From contig NZ_JAAXLS010000013.1 in assembly GCF_012328925.1 (NCBI RefSeq), positions 62,001 through 126,000 of the forward strand: DNA of 64,000 nucleotides, written 5' to 3'. How positions within the stretch are numbered: the stretch's first letter is position 1; each line of letters opens with the position of its first letter. This document shows positions 49,788 to 60,157 of the stretch, piece by piece. The notes below the pieces were generated by a model. The model did no database searches. It saw only the letters and a program-made list of their open reading frames with translations, and was not told the DNA's origin. The position numbers were made by a program, and so were the translations under genes. The stretch comes from Amycolatopsis acididurans (GTDB taxonomy: Bacteria; Actinomycetota; Actinomycetes; Mycobacteriales; Pseudonocardiaceae).

Positions 49788-49797
49788 GGACAGCGGC

Positions 49798-50946
49798 TCA
49801 GAGCGTGGTGACCGCGCTCCAGCCCTCGACCTCGTCCGGGGTGCGCGGGCTGGGGCCGACGTAGGTCGCCGACGGGCGGACCAGGCGGCCGGTGCGCTTC
49901 TGCTCCAGGATGTGCGCGGCCCAGCCCGCGGTGCGGGCCGAGGTGAACATCGCGGGCATCATGTGCGGCGGGACCTTCGCGAAGTCCAGGATCACCGCGG
50001 CCCAGAACTCGACGTTCGTCTCGATCTGCCGGTCAGGGCGGCGCTCCCGCAGCTCGGCCAGCGCGGCCTGCTCCAGCGCCGCCGCGACCTCGTACCGTTC
50101 TGCGCCCAGCTCCTTGCAGGTGCGGCGCAGCACGCGCGCACGCGGGTCCTCGGCGCGGTAGACGCGGTGGCCGAAGCCCATCAGCCGTTCCTTGCGGTCG
50201 AGGATGCCCTTGACCAGCGCCCGCGCGTCGCCCGAGCGCTCGACCTCCTCGATCATTGGCAGGACGCGGGCCGGGGCGCCGCCGTGCAGCGGCCCGGACA
50301 TCGCGCCGATCGCGCCGGACAGCGCCGCGGCCACGTCGGAACCGGTGGACGCGATGACCCGCGAGGTGAAGGTGGAGGCGTTCATGCCGTGCTCGGCGGC
50401 CGACACCCAGTAGGCGTCCACGGCTTTGACGTGGGCCGGGTCGGGCTCGCCCCGCCAGCGGATCATGAACCGCTCGGTGATCGTCCTGGCCTCGTCGACC
50501 CGCGACTGCGGGACGGCGGGGACGCCGATGCCCCGCGCGGACTGCGCGACGTAGGACAACGCCATCACCGAGGCGCGGGCCAGGTTGTCGCGGGCTTCCT
50601 CGTCGCTGATGTCCAGCAGGGGACGGTATCCCCAGATCGGGGCCAGCATCGCGAGGCCGGCCTGCACGTCGACCCGGACGTCGCCGGTGTGCACGGGCAG
50701 CGGGAACGGTTCGGCGGGTGGCAGCGGATTGCCGAACCTGCCGTCGACCAGCAGGCCCCACACGTCGCCGAAGCTGACCTTGCCCGCCAGGTCCTCGATG
50801 TCCACGCCCCGGTAGCGCAGCGCGCCACCGTCGCGGTCCGGCTCGGCGATCTCGGTGCGGAAGGCGACCACGCCTTCCAGACCCGGTTTGAAGCCGTCGT
50901 CAGGTGCCGCCGGCTGGTTGTTCACAACAGGCGCTGAGGTAGTCAC
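49798..50946 (-). CDS. Citrate synthase (actinobacterial CitA/GltA2 type)
   Basis: 382-residue enzyme joining oxaloacetate and acetyl-CoA. His186 (EHGMNASTFTS) and His221 (GPLHGGAP) are the catalytic-type His, with GFGHRVY for substrate binding and NVEFWAAV where many enzymes have Asp. GTG 50946 (MTTSAPVV) has AAAGG upstream. Position matches Rv0889c. A hairpin follows its stop. Confidence 0.93.
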   Translation of the reverse strand: MTTSAPVVNNQPAAPDDGFKPGLEGVVAFRTEIAEPDRDGGALRYRGVDIEDLAGKVSFGDVWGLLVDGRFGNPLPPAEPFPLPVHTGDVRVDVQAGLAMLAPIWGYRPLLDISDEEARDNLARASVMALSYVAQSARGIGVPAVPQSRVDEARTITERFMIRWRGEPDPAHVKAVDAYWVSAAEHGMNASTFTSRVIASTGSDVAAALSGAIGAMSGPLHGGAPARVLPMIEEVERSGDARALVKGILDRKERLMGFGHRVYRAEDPRARVLRRTCKELGAERYEVAAALEQAALAELRERRPDRQIETNVEFWAAVILDFAKVPPHMMPAMFTSARTAGWAAHILEQKRTGRLVRPSATYVGPSPRTPDEVEGWSAVTTL

Positions 50947-51276
50947 GGTGAGAGACCTTTCAGTATCCGAGCGGGTGCCGCACCCAACCGGTCCTCCGAC
51001 GCGACCGCTCCTGCCTCGCATCGCTGCGTGCGGCCCCTTCGACCTGCGTTCCCCGACAAAAAGTTGCCCTCTGTTCGTGCCCGCGCAAGCGGCACGCGGG
51101 GCGCGCACCGTCGCACGGATGCCCAAACCATGCCCCTCCGGCGGGCGAGTGGCAATCGAAAGAAGCGGTGGTTTCGGTCACGATTACGAGAACGATTCAG
51201 TCAACGGAGGCCTTCTCGTGTAAATCCTGTGTTTCTCGCGGGCGCGCCCGCGCCCGCGCGGTGATAGACCTAGCTC
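50947..51276. other. 330-bp divergent promoter region of citrate synthase and urease genes
   Basis: No gene is supported here. Near ureA there are two notable signals: an inverted repeat ACGAGAA (51186-51192) with TTCTCGT (51213-51219), and a GlnR-like series GTCAC, GAGAAC, GTCAAC spaced about 11-12 bases (51177-51205). GlnR controls urease in several actinomycetes, but the match is imperfect. Promoter hexamers could not be placed confidently. Confidence 0.4.
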
Positions 51277-51579
51277 ATGCACCTCAGCCCCCAGGAACGC
51301 GACAAGCTCCTGATCCACGTCGCCGCCGACGTCGCCCGCCGGCGCCTCGAGCGCGGCGTGAAGCTGAACTACCCCGAGGCCGTCGCGTTGATCACCGACT
51401 TCGTCCTCGAAGGCGCGCGGGACGGGCTGAGCGTGACCGAACTGGTCTCCAGCGGGCGCACCGTGCTCTCGCGGGAGCAGGTGCTGCCCGGTGTGCCGGA
51501 GATGGTCGATTCCGTGCAGGTCGAGGCGACGTTCCCGGACGGCACGAAGCTCGTGACCGTGCACGACCCGATCGTCTAG
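51277..51579 (+). CDS. ureA: Urease gamma subunit
   Basis: 100-residue small subunit, first gene of ureABCFGD. Landmarks: [20 protein letters not shown] (start) and [19 protein letters not shown] [22 protein letters not shown] 51277. It packs with UreB and UreC in the holoenzyme. Confidence 0.95.
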   Translation: MHLSPQERDKLLIHVAADVARRRLERGVKLNYPEAVALITDFVLEGARDGLSVTELVSSGRTVLSREQVLPGVPEMVDSVQVEATFPDGTKLVTVHDPIV

Positions 51580-51587
51580 GAGGTTGC

Positions 51588-51887
51588 GTGCACCCCGGAG
51601 AGATCATTCCCGCTGGTGAGCCGGTCGAGCTGAACCCGGGCAGGCCGAGGATCACGCTGCGCGTGGTCAACACCGGCGACCGGCCCGTGCAGGTCGGCTC
51701 GCATTTCCACTTCGCCGACACGAATGCGGCGCTGGACTTCGACCGCGCCGCCGCGCAGGGGTGCCGTCTCGACGTCCCGGCCGGCACGTCGGTGCGCTTC
51801 GAACCGGGCGTCGACCGCGAGGTGGCGCTCGTTCCGCTCGCGGGGAACAAGGTCGTGCCGGGGCTGCAGCGGAAGGAATCGAAGTGA
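51588..51887 (+). CDS. ureB: Urease beta subunit
   Basis: 99-residue subunit: [16 protein letters not shown] at the start, [19 protein letters not shown] in the middle. GTG 51588 follows TAGGAGGT at 51577-51584. It overlaps ureC by four bases (GTGA). Confidence 0.95.
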   Translation: MHPGEIIPAGEPVELNPGRPRITLRVVNTGDRPVQVGSHFHFADTNAALDFDRAAAQGCRLDVPAGTSVRFEPGVDREVALVPLAGNKVVPGLQRKESK

Positions 51888-53602
51888 CCAGCATCGATCG
51901 TGAGCGCTATGTCGAGCTGTTCGGCCCGACCGCCGGCGACCGCATCCGGCTCGCGGACACCGAGCTGACCATCGAGGTCACCGAGGACCGCAGCATGGGC
52001 CCGGGTGCGGGCGACGAGGTCATGTTCGGCGGCGGCAAGGTCATCCGCGAGTCGATGGGCCAGGGCATGGCCACCCGCGCCGAGGGTGCGCCGGACCTGA
52101 TCATCACCGGGGCGGTGATCCTCGACCACTGGGGTGTGATCAAGGCCGACGTCGGCGTCCGTGACGGCCGCATCGTCGGCATCGGCAAGGCGGGCAACCC
52201 GGACACGATGGACGGCGTCGACCCCGCGCTGGTGATCGGCCCGTCCACGGAAGTGCTGGCGGGCAACGGGAAGATCCTCACCGCGGGCGGGATCGACTGT
52301 CACGTGCACTTCATCTGCCCGCAGCTCGTGGACACCGCGCTGGCCGCCGGGCTCACCACTCTCGTCGGCGGCGGTACGGGCCCGGTCGAGGGCAGCAAGG
52401 CCACTACGGTCACCCCCGGCGCGTGGAACCTGGGCCGGATGCTGCGCGCGATGGACGCGATGCCGATCAACATCATGTTGCTGGGCAAGGGGAACACCGT
52501 CCGGCACGACGCGTTGCGTGAGCAGTTCGAGGCCGGTGCCGGTGGCCTGAAGCTGCACGAGGACTGGGGTTCCACGCCGGCCGCGATCGACGCGGCGCTG
52601 ACCGTCGCGGGCGAGTACGGCGGCCAGGTCGCCATCCACACCGACACCCTGAACGAGGCCGGATTCGTGGAGTCCACCGTGGACGCCATCGGCGGCCGTT
52701 CGATCAACGCCTACCACACCGAGGGCGCCGGTGGCGGGCACGCGCCGGACATCATCAAGGTCGTCTCGCTGCCCAACGTGCTGCCCTCCTCGACGAACCC
52801 GACGCGGCCGCACACCGTGAACACCCTCGACGAGCATCTCGACATGCTCGTGGTGTGCCACCACCTCAATCCGTCGGTGCCCGAGGACCTGGCGTTCGCC
52901 GAAAGCCGGATCCGGCCGACCACGATCGCCGCCGAGGACGTGCTGCACGACATGGGCGCGATCTCGATGATGAGCTCGGATTCCCAGGCCATGGGCCGGA
53001 TCGGCGAGGTCATCATCCGCACCTGGCAGACCGCGCACGTGATGAAGCAGCGGCGTGGTTGTCTGCCAGGGGACGGCGCCACCGACAACCTGCGGGCCCG
53101 CCGGTACGTCGCGAAGTACACGATCAACCCGGCGATCGCGCACGGCATGGCCCACGAGATCGGCTCGGTCGAGATCGGCAAGCTCGCCGATCTGGTCCTG
53201 TGGGAGCCCAAGTTCTTCGGTGTGCGCCCGCACGTCGTGCTCAAAGGTGGGTTCCCGGCGTGGGCCGCGATGGGCGACGCGAACGCCTCGATCCCGACCC
53301 CGCAGCCGGTGCTGGCGCGGCCGATGTTCGGTGCGCAGCCCTCGGTCGCGGAGGAGACCAGCCTGCACTTCGTCACCGAGGCGGCGCTCAAGGCCGACGT
53401 CGCGGGCACGTTCGGGCTGCGGCGACGGCTCGCGCGGATCGAGGACACACGGTCGGTCGGCAAGGCGGACATGGTGCTCAACGACGCGCTGCCCGACGTC
53501 CAGGTGGATCCGGACAGCTTCGCCGTGCACGTGGACGGCGAGCTGATCGAACCGCAGCCGGTGGCGGAACTGCCGATGGCGCAACGGTATTTCCTGTTCT
53601 GA
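51884..53602 (+). CDS. ureC: Urease alpha subunit, catalytic
   Basis: 572-residue nickel enzyme splitting urea to ammonia and carbamate. Nickel ligands are His140, His142, the carbamylated Lys223 (GLKLHEDWG), His252, His278 and Asp366 ([11 protein letters not shown]). The mobile flap has Cys325-His326 (VVCHHLNP). GTG 51884 is chosen as it overlaps the ureB stop and gives the normal length. Confidence 0.97.
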   Translation: MTSIDRERYVELFGPTAGDRIRLADTELTIEVTEDRSMGPGAGDEVMFGGGKVIRESMGQGMATRAEGAPDLIITGAVILDHWGVIKADVGVRDGRIVGIGKAGNPDTMDGVDPALVIGPSTEVLAGNGKILTAGGIDCHVHFICPQLVDTALAAGLTTLVGGGTGPVEGSKATTVTPGAWNLGRMLRAMDAMPINIMLLGKGNTVRHDALREQFEAGAGGLKLHEDWGSTPAAIDAALTVAGEYGGQVAIHTDTLNEAGFVESTVDAIGGRSINAYHTEGAGGGHAPDIIKVVSLPNVLPSSTNPTRPHTVNTLDEHLDMLVVCHHLNPSVPEDLAFAESRIRPTTIAAEDVLHDMGAISMMSSDSQAMGRIGEVIIRTWQTAHVMKQRRGCLPGDGATDNLRARRYVAKYTINPAIAHGMAHEIGSVEIGKLADLVLWEPKFFGVRPHVVLKGGFPAWAAMGDANASIPTPQPVLARPMFGAQPSVAEETSLHFVTEAALKADVAGTFGLRRRLARIEDTRSVGKADMVLNDALPDVQVDPDSFAVHVDGELIEPQPVAELPMAQRYFLF

Positions 53603-54282
53603 TGGACGCCGTCTCGCTGCTGCTCGCCGATTCGCGCTTCCCCGGCGGCGGGCACGTGCACTCCGGCGGGCTGGAGGAGATCGTGGCCCGCAAGCTCGTC
53701 ACCGCCGAGCGTGACCTGCCGCCTTTCCTGTACGGCAGACTGTGGACCGCGGGTCTGCTCGGCGCCGCTTTCGCCGCGGCGGCGGCACATGCCGCACGCC
53801 GTGGTGTCCACAGCGGACATTGGCGGCGGCTGGACGCGGAACTCGACGCGCGCACGCCCTCCCATGCGCAGCGGGAGGCCTCGCGGGCGCAGGGCCGTGG
53901 CACGGCGAGGGCAGGCCGGATCGCGTGGCCGGCCGTGCGGGACCTGCTGGCCGTGACCCCGCGGCCGCATCATCCGGTCATCGTCGGCGCGCTGGCCGGC
54001 GCCGGTGGCGCGCTGCCCCGCGAGGCCGCGCTGACGGCGGCCTACCTCGCCGTCAGCGGTCCGGCGAGCGCGGCCGTGCGGCTGCTGGGATTCGACCCGC
54101 TCACCGTCAACGCGACGGTGGCACGATTGGCTCCGGAGCTGGAAGCGGTCGCCGAGCGGGCGGCCGCGACCGCGGGCGCGGATCCGGCGGAACTGCCCGC
54201 GCCGAACGCCCCGGCGCTCGATTTGTTCGCCGAGGCACACCTTCGGCAGCACAAGGAAGAGGTGCGTCTTTTTGCCAGCTGA
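53602..54282 (+). CDS. ureF: Urease accessory protein UreF
   Basis: 226-residue helical accessory protein that, with UreD and UreG, loads nickel and the lysine carbamate. Landmarks: [20 protein letters not shown] near the N-terminus. ATG overlaps the ureC stop (TGATG). Confidence 0.92.
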   Translation: MDAVSLLLADSRFPGGGHVHSGGLEEIVARKLVTAERDLPPFLYGRLWTAGLLGAAFAAAAAHAARRGVHSGHWRRLDAELDARTPSHAQREASRAQGRGTARAGRIAWPAVRDLLAVTPRPHHPVIVGALAGAGGALPREAALTAAYLAVSGPASAAVRLLGFDPLTVNATVARLAPELEAVAERAAATAGADPAELPAPNAPALDLFAEAHLRQHKEEVRLFAS

Positions 54283-54961
54283 ACACGGACACGGTCACTT
54301 TCATCCGGTCAGCTTCGATCCGACCGTCGCCGAGCCCGACCACCACGAGGCCGCGCCCGCGCACGGCCGCGCGTACCGGATCGGCATCGGCGGCCCGGTC
54401 GGCAGCGGGAAGACGGCGCTGGTCGCCGCGCTGTGCCGGGCACTCGGCGACGAGATCAACCTGGCCGTGGTGACCAACGACATCTACACCACCGAGGACG
54501 CGGATTTCCTGCGCCGGGCCGGGGTGCTCGACGCTGCGCGGATCGAGGCCGTGCAGACCGGCGCGTGCCCGCACACCGCGATCCGGGACGACATCACCGC
54601 GAACCTCGACGCCGTGGAACGGCTGGAGGAACGCTTCCCCGGGCTGGAACTGGTGATCATCGAAAGCGGCGGGGACAACCTGACCGCGGTGTTCAGCCGG
54701 GGGCTCGCCGACAGCCAGGTGTTCGTGGTCGACGTCGCCGGCGGGGACAAGGTGCCGCGCAAGGGCGGGCCGGGCGTCACCACCGCCGATCTGCTGGTGA
54801 TCAACAAGATCGACATCGCGCATCTCGTCGGCGCCGACATGACGGTGATGACCTCGGACGCGCACCGGATGCGCGGTGAGCTCCCCGTCATCACACAGTC
54901 CCTTGTGGACACTCCGGACGCGCCGGATGTCGCAGCCTGGGTGCGTAAGCAGCTTCGGTGA
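54272..54961 (+). CDS. ureG: Urease accessory GTPase UreG
   Basis: 229-residue GTPase that powers nickel insertion. P-loop [10 protein letters not shown] near 40-49, the metal-binding CPH motif in [20 protein letters not shown], and NKID. The N-terminus has about eight His in 32 residues (EHGHGHFHP and later), a store for nickel. TTG 54272 overlaps ureF. No ureE gene is present. Confidence 0.95.
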   Translation: MPAEHGHGHFHPVSFDPTVAEPDHHEAAPAHGRAYRIGIGGPVGSGKTALVAALCRALGDEINLAVVTNDIYTTEDADFLRRAGVLDAARIEAVQTGACPHTAIRDDITANLDAVERLEERFPGLELVIIESGGDNLTAVFSRGLADSQVFVVDVAGGDKVPRKGGPGVTTADLLVINKIDIAHLVGADMTVMTSDAHRMRGELPVITQSLVDTPDAPDVAAWVRKQLR

Positions 54962-55674
54962 AGGCGGACGCGAGGCTCGTCGCGGAGTGCGTCGAGGGCA
55001 GGACGGTGCTGCGCGAGCTGCGCTCGATGGCGCCGCTGACGCTGTTCCCCAAGCGCCGTGGTGGTCCGGACGCGGTGGTGCACCTGGTCAACTCGGCGAC
55101 CTCGCCGCTGGGCGGGGACGAGCTGACGTTGAGCGTGGTGGTCCGGGCCGGCGCCCGGCTGCGGCTGTCCGGTGTGGCCGCGACGCTCGCGCTGCCCGGC
55201 CACCGTCCGGGCGGGAGCCGGGCCCGCGTCGAGGTCGAGATCGAGGGTGACGGCGAGCTGGAGTACCTGCCGGAGCCGACGGTGATCACGTCGCGGGCGC
55301 GGCACACGGCGGAGTTCTTCGCGACGGTCGGACCGGACGCGCGGCTGCGCACGCGCGAGGTGCTGGTGCTCGGCCGGTCCGGCGAGGACGGTGGCGTGCT
55401 GCGCACGACGCAGCGGATCGTGCGCGGCGAGGTGCCCGTGCTGCACCAGACCCTGGAGGTCGGCGCGCTCAACGCGAGCCTGGCTCACCTGGCGGGGCGG
55501 CGCGTGCTGGCGACGGAGGTGCGCATCGACGGCGCACTCGTGGCGCCCGCGAGCGGCGACTGGTGGTCGCGCAGCCCACTGGCCGGCGGCGGCTGCCTGC
55601 TGGCCGCGCTGGCGCAGGAAGCGGTGACCGCGGAGCGAGACCTCGATCGGGCGAGGTCGGCCCCGTCCTGGTAG
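54958..55674 (+). CDS. ureD: Urease accessory protein UreD
   Basis: 238-residue scaffold protein that binds apo-urease and UreF/UreG. Landmarks: [16 protein letters not shown] and FAATVGP-like [14 protein letters not shown] 54958 overlaps the ureG stop (GTGA). It ends the urease operon. Confidence 0.9.
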   Translation: MKADARLVAECVEGRTVLRELRSMAPLTLFPKRRGGPDAVVHLVNSATSPLGGDELTLSVVVRAGARLRLSGVAATLALPGHRPGGSRARVEVEIEGDGELEYLPEPTVITSRARHTAEFFATVGPDARLRTREVLVLGRSGEDGGVLRTTQRIVRGEVPVLHQTLEVGALNASLAHLAGRRVLATEVRIDGALVAPASGDWWSRSPLAGGGCLLAALAQEAVTAERDLDRARSAPSW

Positions 55675-55842
55675 CCCTCGCCGGGAAGTCAAATATCCCG
55701 CACCGTGGGTCTTGATCGAGCCAGCTGATCGCCTCCGTGGCTAGCGTCACCGTTCGGCGGGTTTCGTGATGGGGAACAAGGCCCTAACGTCAGCTCTTAT
55801 CCACTGTTACTGATGCGTGTACACGGGCGCGGAGGTTGGCTC

Positions 55843-56514
55843 ATGCCGGAAGTCGACAACATCGACGACGTAGCGGTTCGCCTGCCAGGTATGCGAGTTG
55901 CGTACGAGGGCGAGGCGCTGGACGAAGCCGATCTGGCGCCGACCTGGACCGAACAGCTGCAGGCCTGGCTGAATGAGGCCATCGCGGCCGGTGTCGCCGA
56001 GCCCAACGCGATGGTGCTCGCCACCGCCGACGCCGAGGGCAGGCCGTCCTCGCGCACCGTGCTGTGCAAGGGCCTCGACGAGCGGGGGGTGGTCTTCTAC
56101 ACGAACTACACCTCGAAGAAGAGTCACGACCTCACCGTCACGCGGTACGCCTCCGTCACCTTCCCGTGGTACGCGCTGCACCGGCAGGTCACCGTGCGCG
56201 GCGAGGTCGAGAAGGTCGACATCAAGGAGACCGCGGCGTACTGGGCCTCCCGGCCGCGCGGCTCGCAGCTCGGCGCGTGGGCGTCGCCGCAGTCGCAGGT
56301 GGTCGAGGGCCGCCGCGATCTGGACAACGCGCTGGCCTCGATCGAGCGCCGCTTCGCCGACGTCGACGAGGTACCCTTCCCGCCGCACTGGGGCGGCTGG
56401 CGCATCCGGCCGGAGGTCGTGGAGTTCTGGCTCGGCCAGCAGAACCGGCTGCACGACCGCCTGCGCTACGTGCTCACCCACGACGGATGGCGCATCGAGC
56501 GCGTCGCCCCCTGA
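55843..56514 (+). CDS. pdxH: Pyridoxamine 5'-phosphate oxidase PdxH
   Basis: 223-residue FMN enzyme of vitamin B6 synthesis and salvage, making pyridoxal 5'-phosphate. Landmarks: AMVLATADAEGRPSSRTVLCKG, shortened to RPSSRTVLCKG; FYTNYTSKKSHDL; ASVTFPWYALHRQV; SPQSQVV; FWLGQQNRLHDR. ATG 55843 (MPEVDN) follows GGAGGT at 55831-55836; an ATG at 55813 is in frame but has poorer context. Confidence 0.94.
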   Translation: MPEVDNIDDVAVRLPGMRVAYEGEALDEADLAPTWTEQLQAWLNEAIAAGVAEPNAMVLATADAEGRPSSRTVLCKGLDERGVVFYTNYTSKKSHDLTVTRYASVTFPWYALHRQVTVRGEVEKVDIKETAAYWASRPRGSQLGAWASPQSQVVEGRRDLDNALASIERRFADVDEVPFPPHWGGWRIRPEVVEFWLGQQNRLHDRLRYVLTHDGWRIERVAP

Positions 56515-56574
56515 CTCCCGGCCAAGGGAAAATCACACTCGGCGAAGTAGTTAGCTCGGCTAAGCTCGTTTGCC

Positions 56575-57855
56575 GTGACTGTCGAGGCCAAGAGCGGGGG
56601 CAAACGCAGGCGTTTCGGGAACGTCGTCATCGACACCCAGCCCCTGCGCGAGCCCGCCTTCCGGCGGCTGTGGATCGGTACGGCGGTGACCGCGATCGGC
56701 AGCCAGCTCACCACGGTCGCCGTCCCGAAGCAGGTCTTCGACCTCACCGGTTCCTCCGGCTACGTCGGGCTGACCGGCGCCGTGGCGCTGGTCCCGCTGC
56801 TGGTCTTCGGCCTGTGGGGCGGCGCGATCGCGGACACCGTGGACCGCCGCAAGCTGCTGATCTTCGGCAACGCCGGCATCGCGATCGTCTCCGCGCTGCT
56901 GTGGCTGCAGGCCTGGCTCGACGTGGGCTCGGTGTGGCTCGTTCTCGCGCTGCTGGCCTTCAATCAGGCGTTCTTCGCGATCAACATGCCCACCCGCAGC
57001 GCGATCGTGGCCCGGCTGGTCGCCCCCGAACTCCTCCCGGCGGCCACCGCGCTGTCCAGCACCATGAACATGTTCGGCACCGTGTTCGGCCCGATGGCCG
57101 CCGGTGCGCTGATGCCCGTGCTGGGCCTGCCGACGCTCTACCTCCTCGACACGATCGCGCTCCTGCTCACCCTCTACACGGTGTGGCGCCTGCCCGCGCT
57201 GCCGCCGCTGTCCGGTCAGGTCCGCCGCGCCGGGCTGCGCGACGTGATCGACGGGTTCCGCTACATGGGCACCCAGAAGGTGCTGCTCGCCAGTTTCGTC
57301 GTGGACATCATCGCGATGGTGGCGGGTATGCCGCGCGCCCTGTTCCCGGAAATGGCCGAGCGCACCTTCGGCGATCCGCACGGTGGCGGCCTCGCGCTGG
57401 GGTGGCTGTTCGCGGCGATCCCGATCGGCTCCGTCTTCATCGGACTGTTCTCGGGCTGGCTCGGCCGGGTCCGGCGCCAGGGCGTGGCCGTCGTGGTGGC
57501 GATCTGCGCGTGGGGCGCGGCGGTCGTCGGGTTCGGGCTCGCCCATTCGCTGTGGCTCGCCGTGACGTTCCTGATCGTCGGCGGTGCCGCCGACATGATC
57601 AGCGCGATCTACCGCCAGTCGATCCTGCAGGCCGCCGCGACCGACGAGATGCGCGGCCGGATGCAAGGCGCGTTCACCGTCGTGGTCGCGGGCGGGCCGC
57701 GCATCGCCGACGTCACGCACGGCTGGACCGCCGCCGCGGTCGGTACGACGGCCGCCGCGTCCGGGGGCGGTGCGCTGGTGATCGTGCTGATGGTGGTGGC
57801 GGTGGCGCTGCTGCCCGCGTTCTGGCGGTACCGCGCGGGGGCCGTCGTCGAATAG
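56575..57855 (+). CDS. MFS efflux transporter
   Basis: 426-residue MFS_3-type exporter with about twelve helices; loop motif IADTVDRRK between helices 2 and 3, and TRSAIVARLVAP in the fourth-helix region. GTG 56575. It converges with the methionine aminopeptidase gene. Substrate unknown. Confidence 0.9.
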   Translation: MTVEAKSGGKRRRFGNVVIDTQPLREPAFRRLWIGTAVTAIGSQLTTVAVPKQVFDLTGSSGYVGLTGAVALVPLLVFGLWGGAIADTVDRRKLLIFGNAGIAIVSALLWLQAWLDVGSVWLVLALLAFNQAFFAINMPTRSAIVARLVAPELLPAATALSSTMNMFGTVFGPMAAGALMPVLGLPTLYLLDTIALLLTLYTVWRLPALPPLSGQVRRAGLRDVIDGFRYMGTQKVLLASFVVDIIAMVAGMPRALFPEMAERTFGDPHGGGLALGWLFAAIPIGSVFIGLFSGWLGRVRRQGVAVVVAICAWGAAVVGFGLAHSLWLAVTFLIVGGAADMISAIYRQSILQAAATDEMRGRMQGAFTVVVAGGPRIADVTHGWTAAAVGTTAAASGGGALVIVLMVVAVALLPAFWRYRAGAVVE

Positions 57856-57884
57856 GCCGTTTCAGCAATCTCCCTGGCTGGCCG

Positions 57885-58667
57885 CTACGCCCCGTGGTCC
57901 GGTGCGCGCCGGGTGAGCACCAGCGGACCGTCTTCGGTGATCGCGACCGTGTGCTCGGAGTGGGCGGTGCGCGAGCCGTCGGCCGAGCGGATGGTCCAGC
58001 CGTCGGGGTCGTAGACGATCCGGTCGGTCGTGCGCGCGAACCACGGTTCGAGTGCGAGGGTCAGCCCCGGCCGGAGCTTCAGCCCGCGGCCCGGCGTGCC
58101 CTTGTTGGACACGTGGAGATCCTCGTGCATGGTGCGGCCGATGCCGTGGCCGCCGAACTCCGTGTTGACCGGATAGCCGTAGTCGCAGGCCACCGCGTAG
58201 ATCGCCGCCGAGATGTCGCCGAGCCGGTTTCCCGGGCGGGCGGCCTCGATCGCCGCTTCCAGGGCTTCCTCGGTGGCGCGGACGACCCGCAGGTCCTCCT
58301 CGGCGGCGGTGCCGACGATGACCGTGCGCGCCGAGTCGGCCGTCCAGCCGTTGATGCTGACCGCGAGGTCCGCACTGAGCACGTCCCCGTCGCGCAGCGT
58401 GTAGTCGTGGGGCAGGCCGTGCAGGACGGCGTCGTTGACCGACAGGCAGATGACGTTGCGGAACGGGCCCTTGCCGAAGGAGGGCGCGTAGTCCCAGTAG
58501 CACGACTCCGCCCCGCGCCGTTTGATCATGCCGCGCACGTGGTGCTCCAGGTCCAGCAGGTTGACGCCCACGTCGGCGAGCCTGCCGACCTCGGAGAGCA
58601 CCTCGGCGACGAACCGCCCGGCCACGTGCATGCGTTCGATTTCCGCCGGTGTCTTCAGTTCGATCAT
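57885..58667 (-). CDS. Type I methionine aminopeptidase (additional copy)
   Basis: 260-residue metalloprotease that removes N-terminal Met. Metal ligands are Asp100, Asp111, His174, Glu207 and Glu238, with His83 and His181 (GHGIGRTMHEDLHV). ATG 58667 (MIELKTPAE). It is not near ribosomal genes, so it is likely a paralogue of the essential enzyme. An AT-rich dyad (58686-58699) lies just upstream. Confidence 0.92.
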   Translation of the reverse strand: MIELKTPAEIERMHVAGRFVAEVLSEVGRLADVGVNLLDLEHHVRGMIKRRGAESCYWDYAPSFGKGPFRNVICLSVNDAVLHGLPHDYTLRDGDVLSADLAVSINGWTADSARTVIVGTAAEEDLRVVRATEEALEAAIEAARPGNRLGDISAAIYAVACDYGYPVNTEFGGHGIGRTMHEDLHVSNKGTPGRGLKLRPGLTLALEPWFARTTDRIVYDPDGWTIRSADGSRTAHSEHTVAITEDGPLVLTRRAPDHGA

Positions 58668-58685
58668 GCGTACCCCCGTATTGTC

Positions 58686-58699
58686 GGTATAATAATACC
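58686..58699. promoter_or_regulatory. AT-rich dyad upstream of the methionine aminopeptidase gene
   Basis: GGTAT-AATA-ATACC, perfect 5-bp arms, 19 bases upstream of the start. It overlaps a TATTAT box on the minus strand, so a bound protein would block the promoter. Confidence 0.6.
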
Positions 58700-58715
58700 A
58701 ACGTAGCACGCGGGG

Positions 58716-59531
58716 CTAGCCGTCGAACCGGCGTAGGTCCACGGGATCGTGTGCGGTGAAGATGTCGACCTCGCCGGTGCCGGCCAGCTCGCGCAGCCGC
58801 CGCTGATTCGCCAGGCGTGGCCCGGGAACCGTCTGCACCCTGGCCTCGAACAGCTTCAGTCCCAACGGAATGTAGGGCCGCACCGGGTCGATCTCGCGGT
58901 GGTGGAAGTACGAATCGCCGGCGTGCAGCAGCCAGCGTTCGCCGGTGTCGATCGCGACGCCGGCGTGTCCGCGCGTGTGCCCGGCGAGCGGGATCAGCAG
59001 GATTTCCGGCGGCAGGCCCTTGAGTTCACGTACGGCGTCGAACCCGGACCACGGCTCGCCGAAGTCGGCATACGAACTCCACTGTGGACCGTGGGCGAAC
59101 TGCACCTTGCGGTACCGCAGTTCCTCCGGCCGGCCGATGGGGCTTTGCAGTGCCCGCAGTTCCTCGGCGTAGACGTGCACGGTCGCGTGCGGGAAGTCCA
59201 CCAGCCCGCCCGCGTGGTCGAGATCGAGGTGGGTGAGCACGACGTGCCGCACGTCCGCCGGATCGAACCCGAGCCGCTTCACCTGTGCCAGCGCGGATTC
59301 CTCCAGCCGCGGTCGCGCGCCGGTCAGCCGCATGAAGCTCTTGCCGAGCCAATCGGACCGGGTGGCGGCCCGCGTGCCCATCCCGGTCTCGACCAGCACC
59401 AGTTCGTTCCCGGCCTCGACGAGCAGGCAGTGGCACACCAGTTCGGCGCGGCGCAGCAGCCCGGCGCGGCCGTCGATCAGCCGCCCGCCGAAGGGGCGCA
59501 TGGTGCCGGCGTTGAAGTGGTGAACGCGCAT
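58716..59531 (-). CDS. MBL-fold metallo-hydrolase
   Basis: 271-residue hydrolase of the lactonase-like branch. The metal motif is THLDLDHAGG (His-x-Asp-x-Asp-His), followed by AGHTRGHAG and HAGDSYFH. The first motif His is replaced by Asp compared with HxHxDH. ATG 59531 overlaps the TetR stop (TGATG). Substrate unknown; lactones are plausible. Confidence 0.9.
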   Translation of the reverse strand: MRVHHFNAGTMRPFGGRLIDGRAGLLRRAELVCHCLLVEAGNELVLVETGMGTRAATRSDWLGKSFMRLTGARPRLEESALAQVKRLGFDPADVRHVVLTHLDLDHAGGLVDFPHATVHVYAEELRALQSPIGRPEELRYRKVQFAHGPQWSSYADFGEPWSGFDAVRELKGLPPEILLIPLAGHTRGHAGVAIDTGERWLLHAGDSYFHHREIDPVRPYIPLGLKLFEARVQTVPGPRLANQRRLRELAGTGEVDIFTAHDPVDLRRFDG

Positions 59532-60091
59532 CAGGATTCCTTTCCGAACAACGCCGCCAGGTGTTCGCCGACCGTGCGCAGCGGGCCGAGGTCGCGTCCT
59601 ACCTTCGCGAGCATCAGCGCGCCCTCGATGGAGGTGAGCGCGATCGTGCCGGCCCGCTTCGCCTCCGATGCCGAAAACCCCAGTGCCACAAGGTGTTCCT
59701 CGAACACGTCGAGCCACGAACCGTATCCTTCGGCGCAGGCCGACCTGATCGGTTCGCTTTCCGTGGCCGCGTCCACCGCCACTGTCGCGATAGGACAACC
59801 GCGGCGGAAGTCCGAGGCTTCGAGTGCCTCTCCGAGTGCGTTGATCACGGCCTCGATGCCGCCCTTGCCGAGTAGCTCGCGCAGCAGATCGTGGAGCCTG
59901 GCCGCCGAGACGGTGAGCGCCTCGGCGGCCAGTTGTTCCTTGCCGCCGGGGAAATGGAAGTACAGCGAGCCCTTGGGTGCCCCGCCCGCGCTCACCAGCT
60001 GGTTGAGCCCGGTCGCGTGATAGCCCTGGCTGTGGAAGAGATCGGCGGCGGAGTCGAGCATCCGCTGCCGGGTGTCGGTTCGGCGGACCAT
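59531..60091 (-). CDS. TetR-family regulator
   Basis: 186-residue repressor of the LmrA/YxaF-like branch. N-terminal HTH includes NQLVSAGGAPKGSLYFHFPG near 29-48; the C-terminal domain has RRGCPIATVAVDAA. It is upstream of and overlaps the MBL gene, its probable target. ATG 60091. Confidence 0.9.
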   Translation of the reverse strand: MVRRTDTRQRMLDSAADLFHSQGYHATGLNQLVSAGGAPKGSLYFHFPGGKEQLAAEALTVSAARLHDLLRELLGKGGIEAVINALGEALEASDFRRGCPIATVAVDAATESEPIRSACAEGYGSWLDVFEEHLVALGFSASEAKRAGTIALTSIEGALMLAKVGRDLGPLRTVGEHLAALFGKES

Positions 60092-60109
60092 GGCCGGAAC
60101 TGTAGCTCA

Positions 60110-60131
60110 AACTATGACGACTGGTCTAGTT
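60110..60131. promoter_or_regulatory. Candidate operator for the TetR-MBL pair
   Basis: AACTA (60110-60114) and TAGTT (60127-60131) form a dyad around GACTGGTC, similar to sites bound by LmrA/YxaF-type repressors. It lies between the divergent TetR and epimerase starts. Confidence 0.5.
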
Positions 60132-60157
60132 ACTTTCGGGAGCGGTAAGTTGCGGAC

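Noticed and set aside
55675..55842. Possible terminator after ureD
   Set aside because: Only short imperfect inverted repeats seen; no strong stem.
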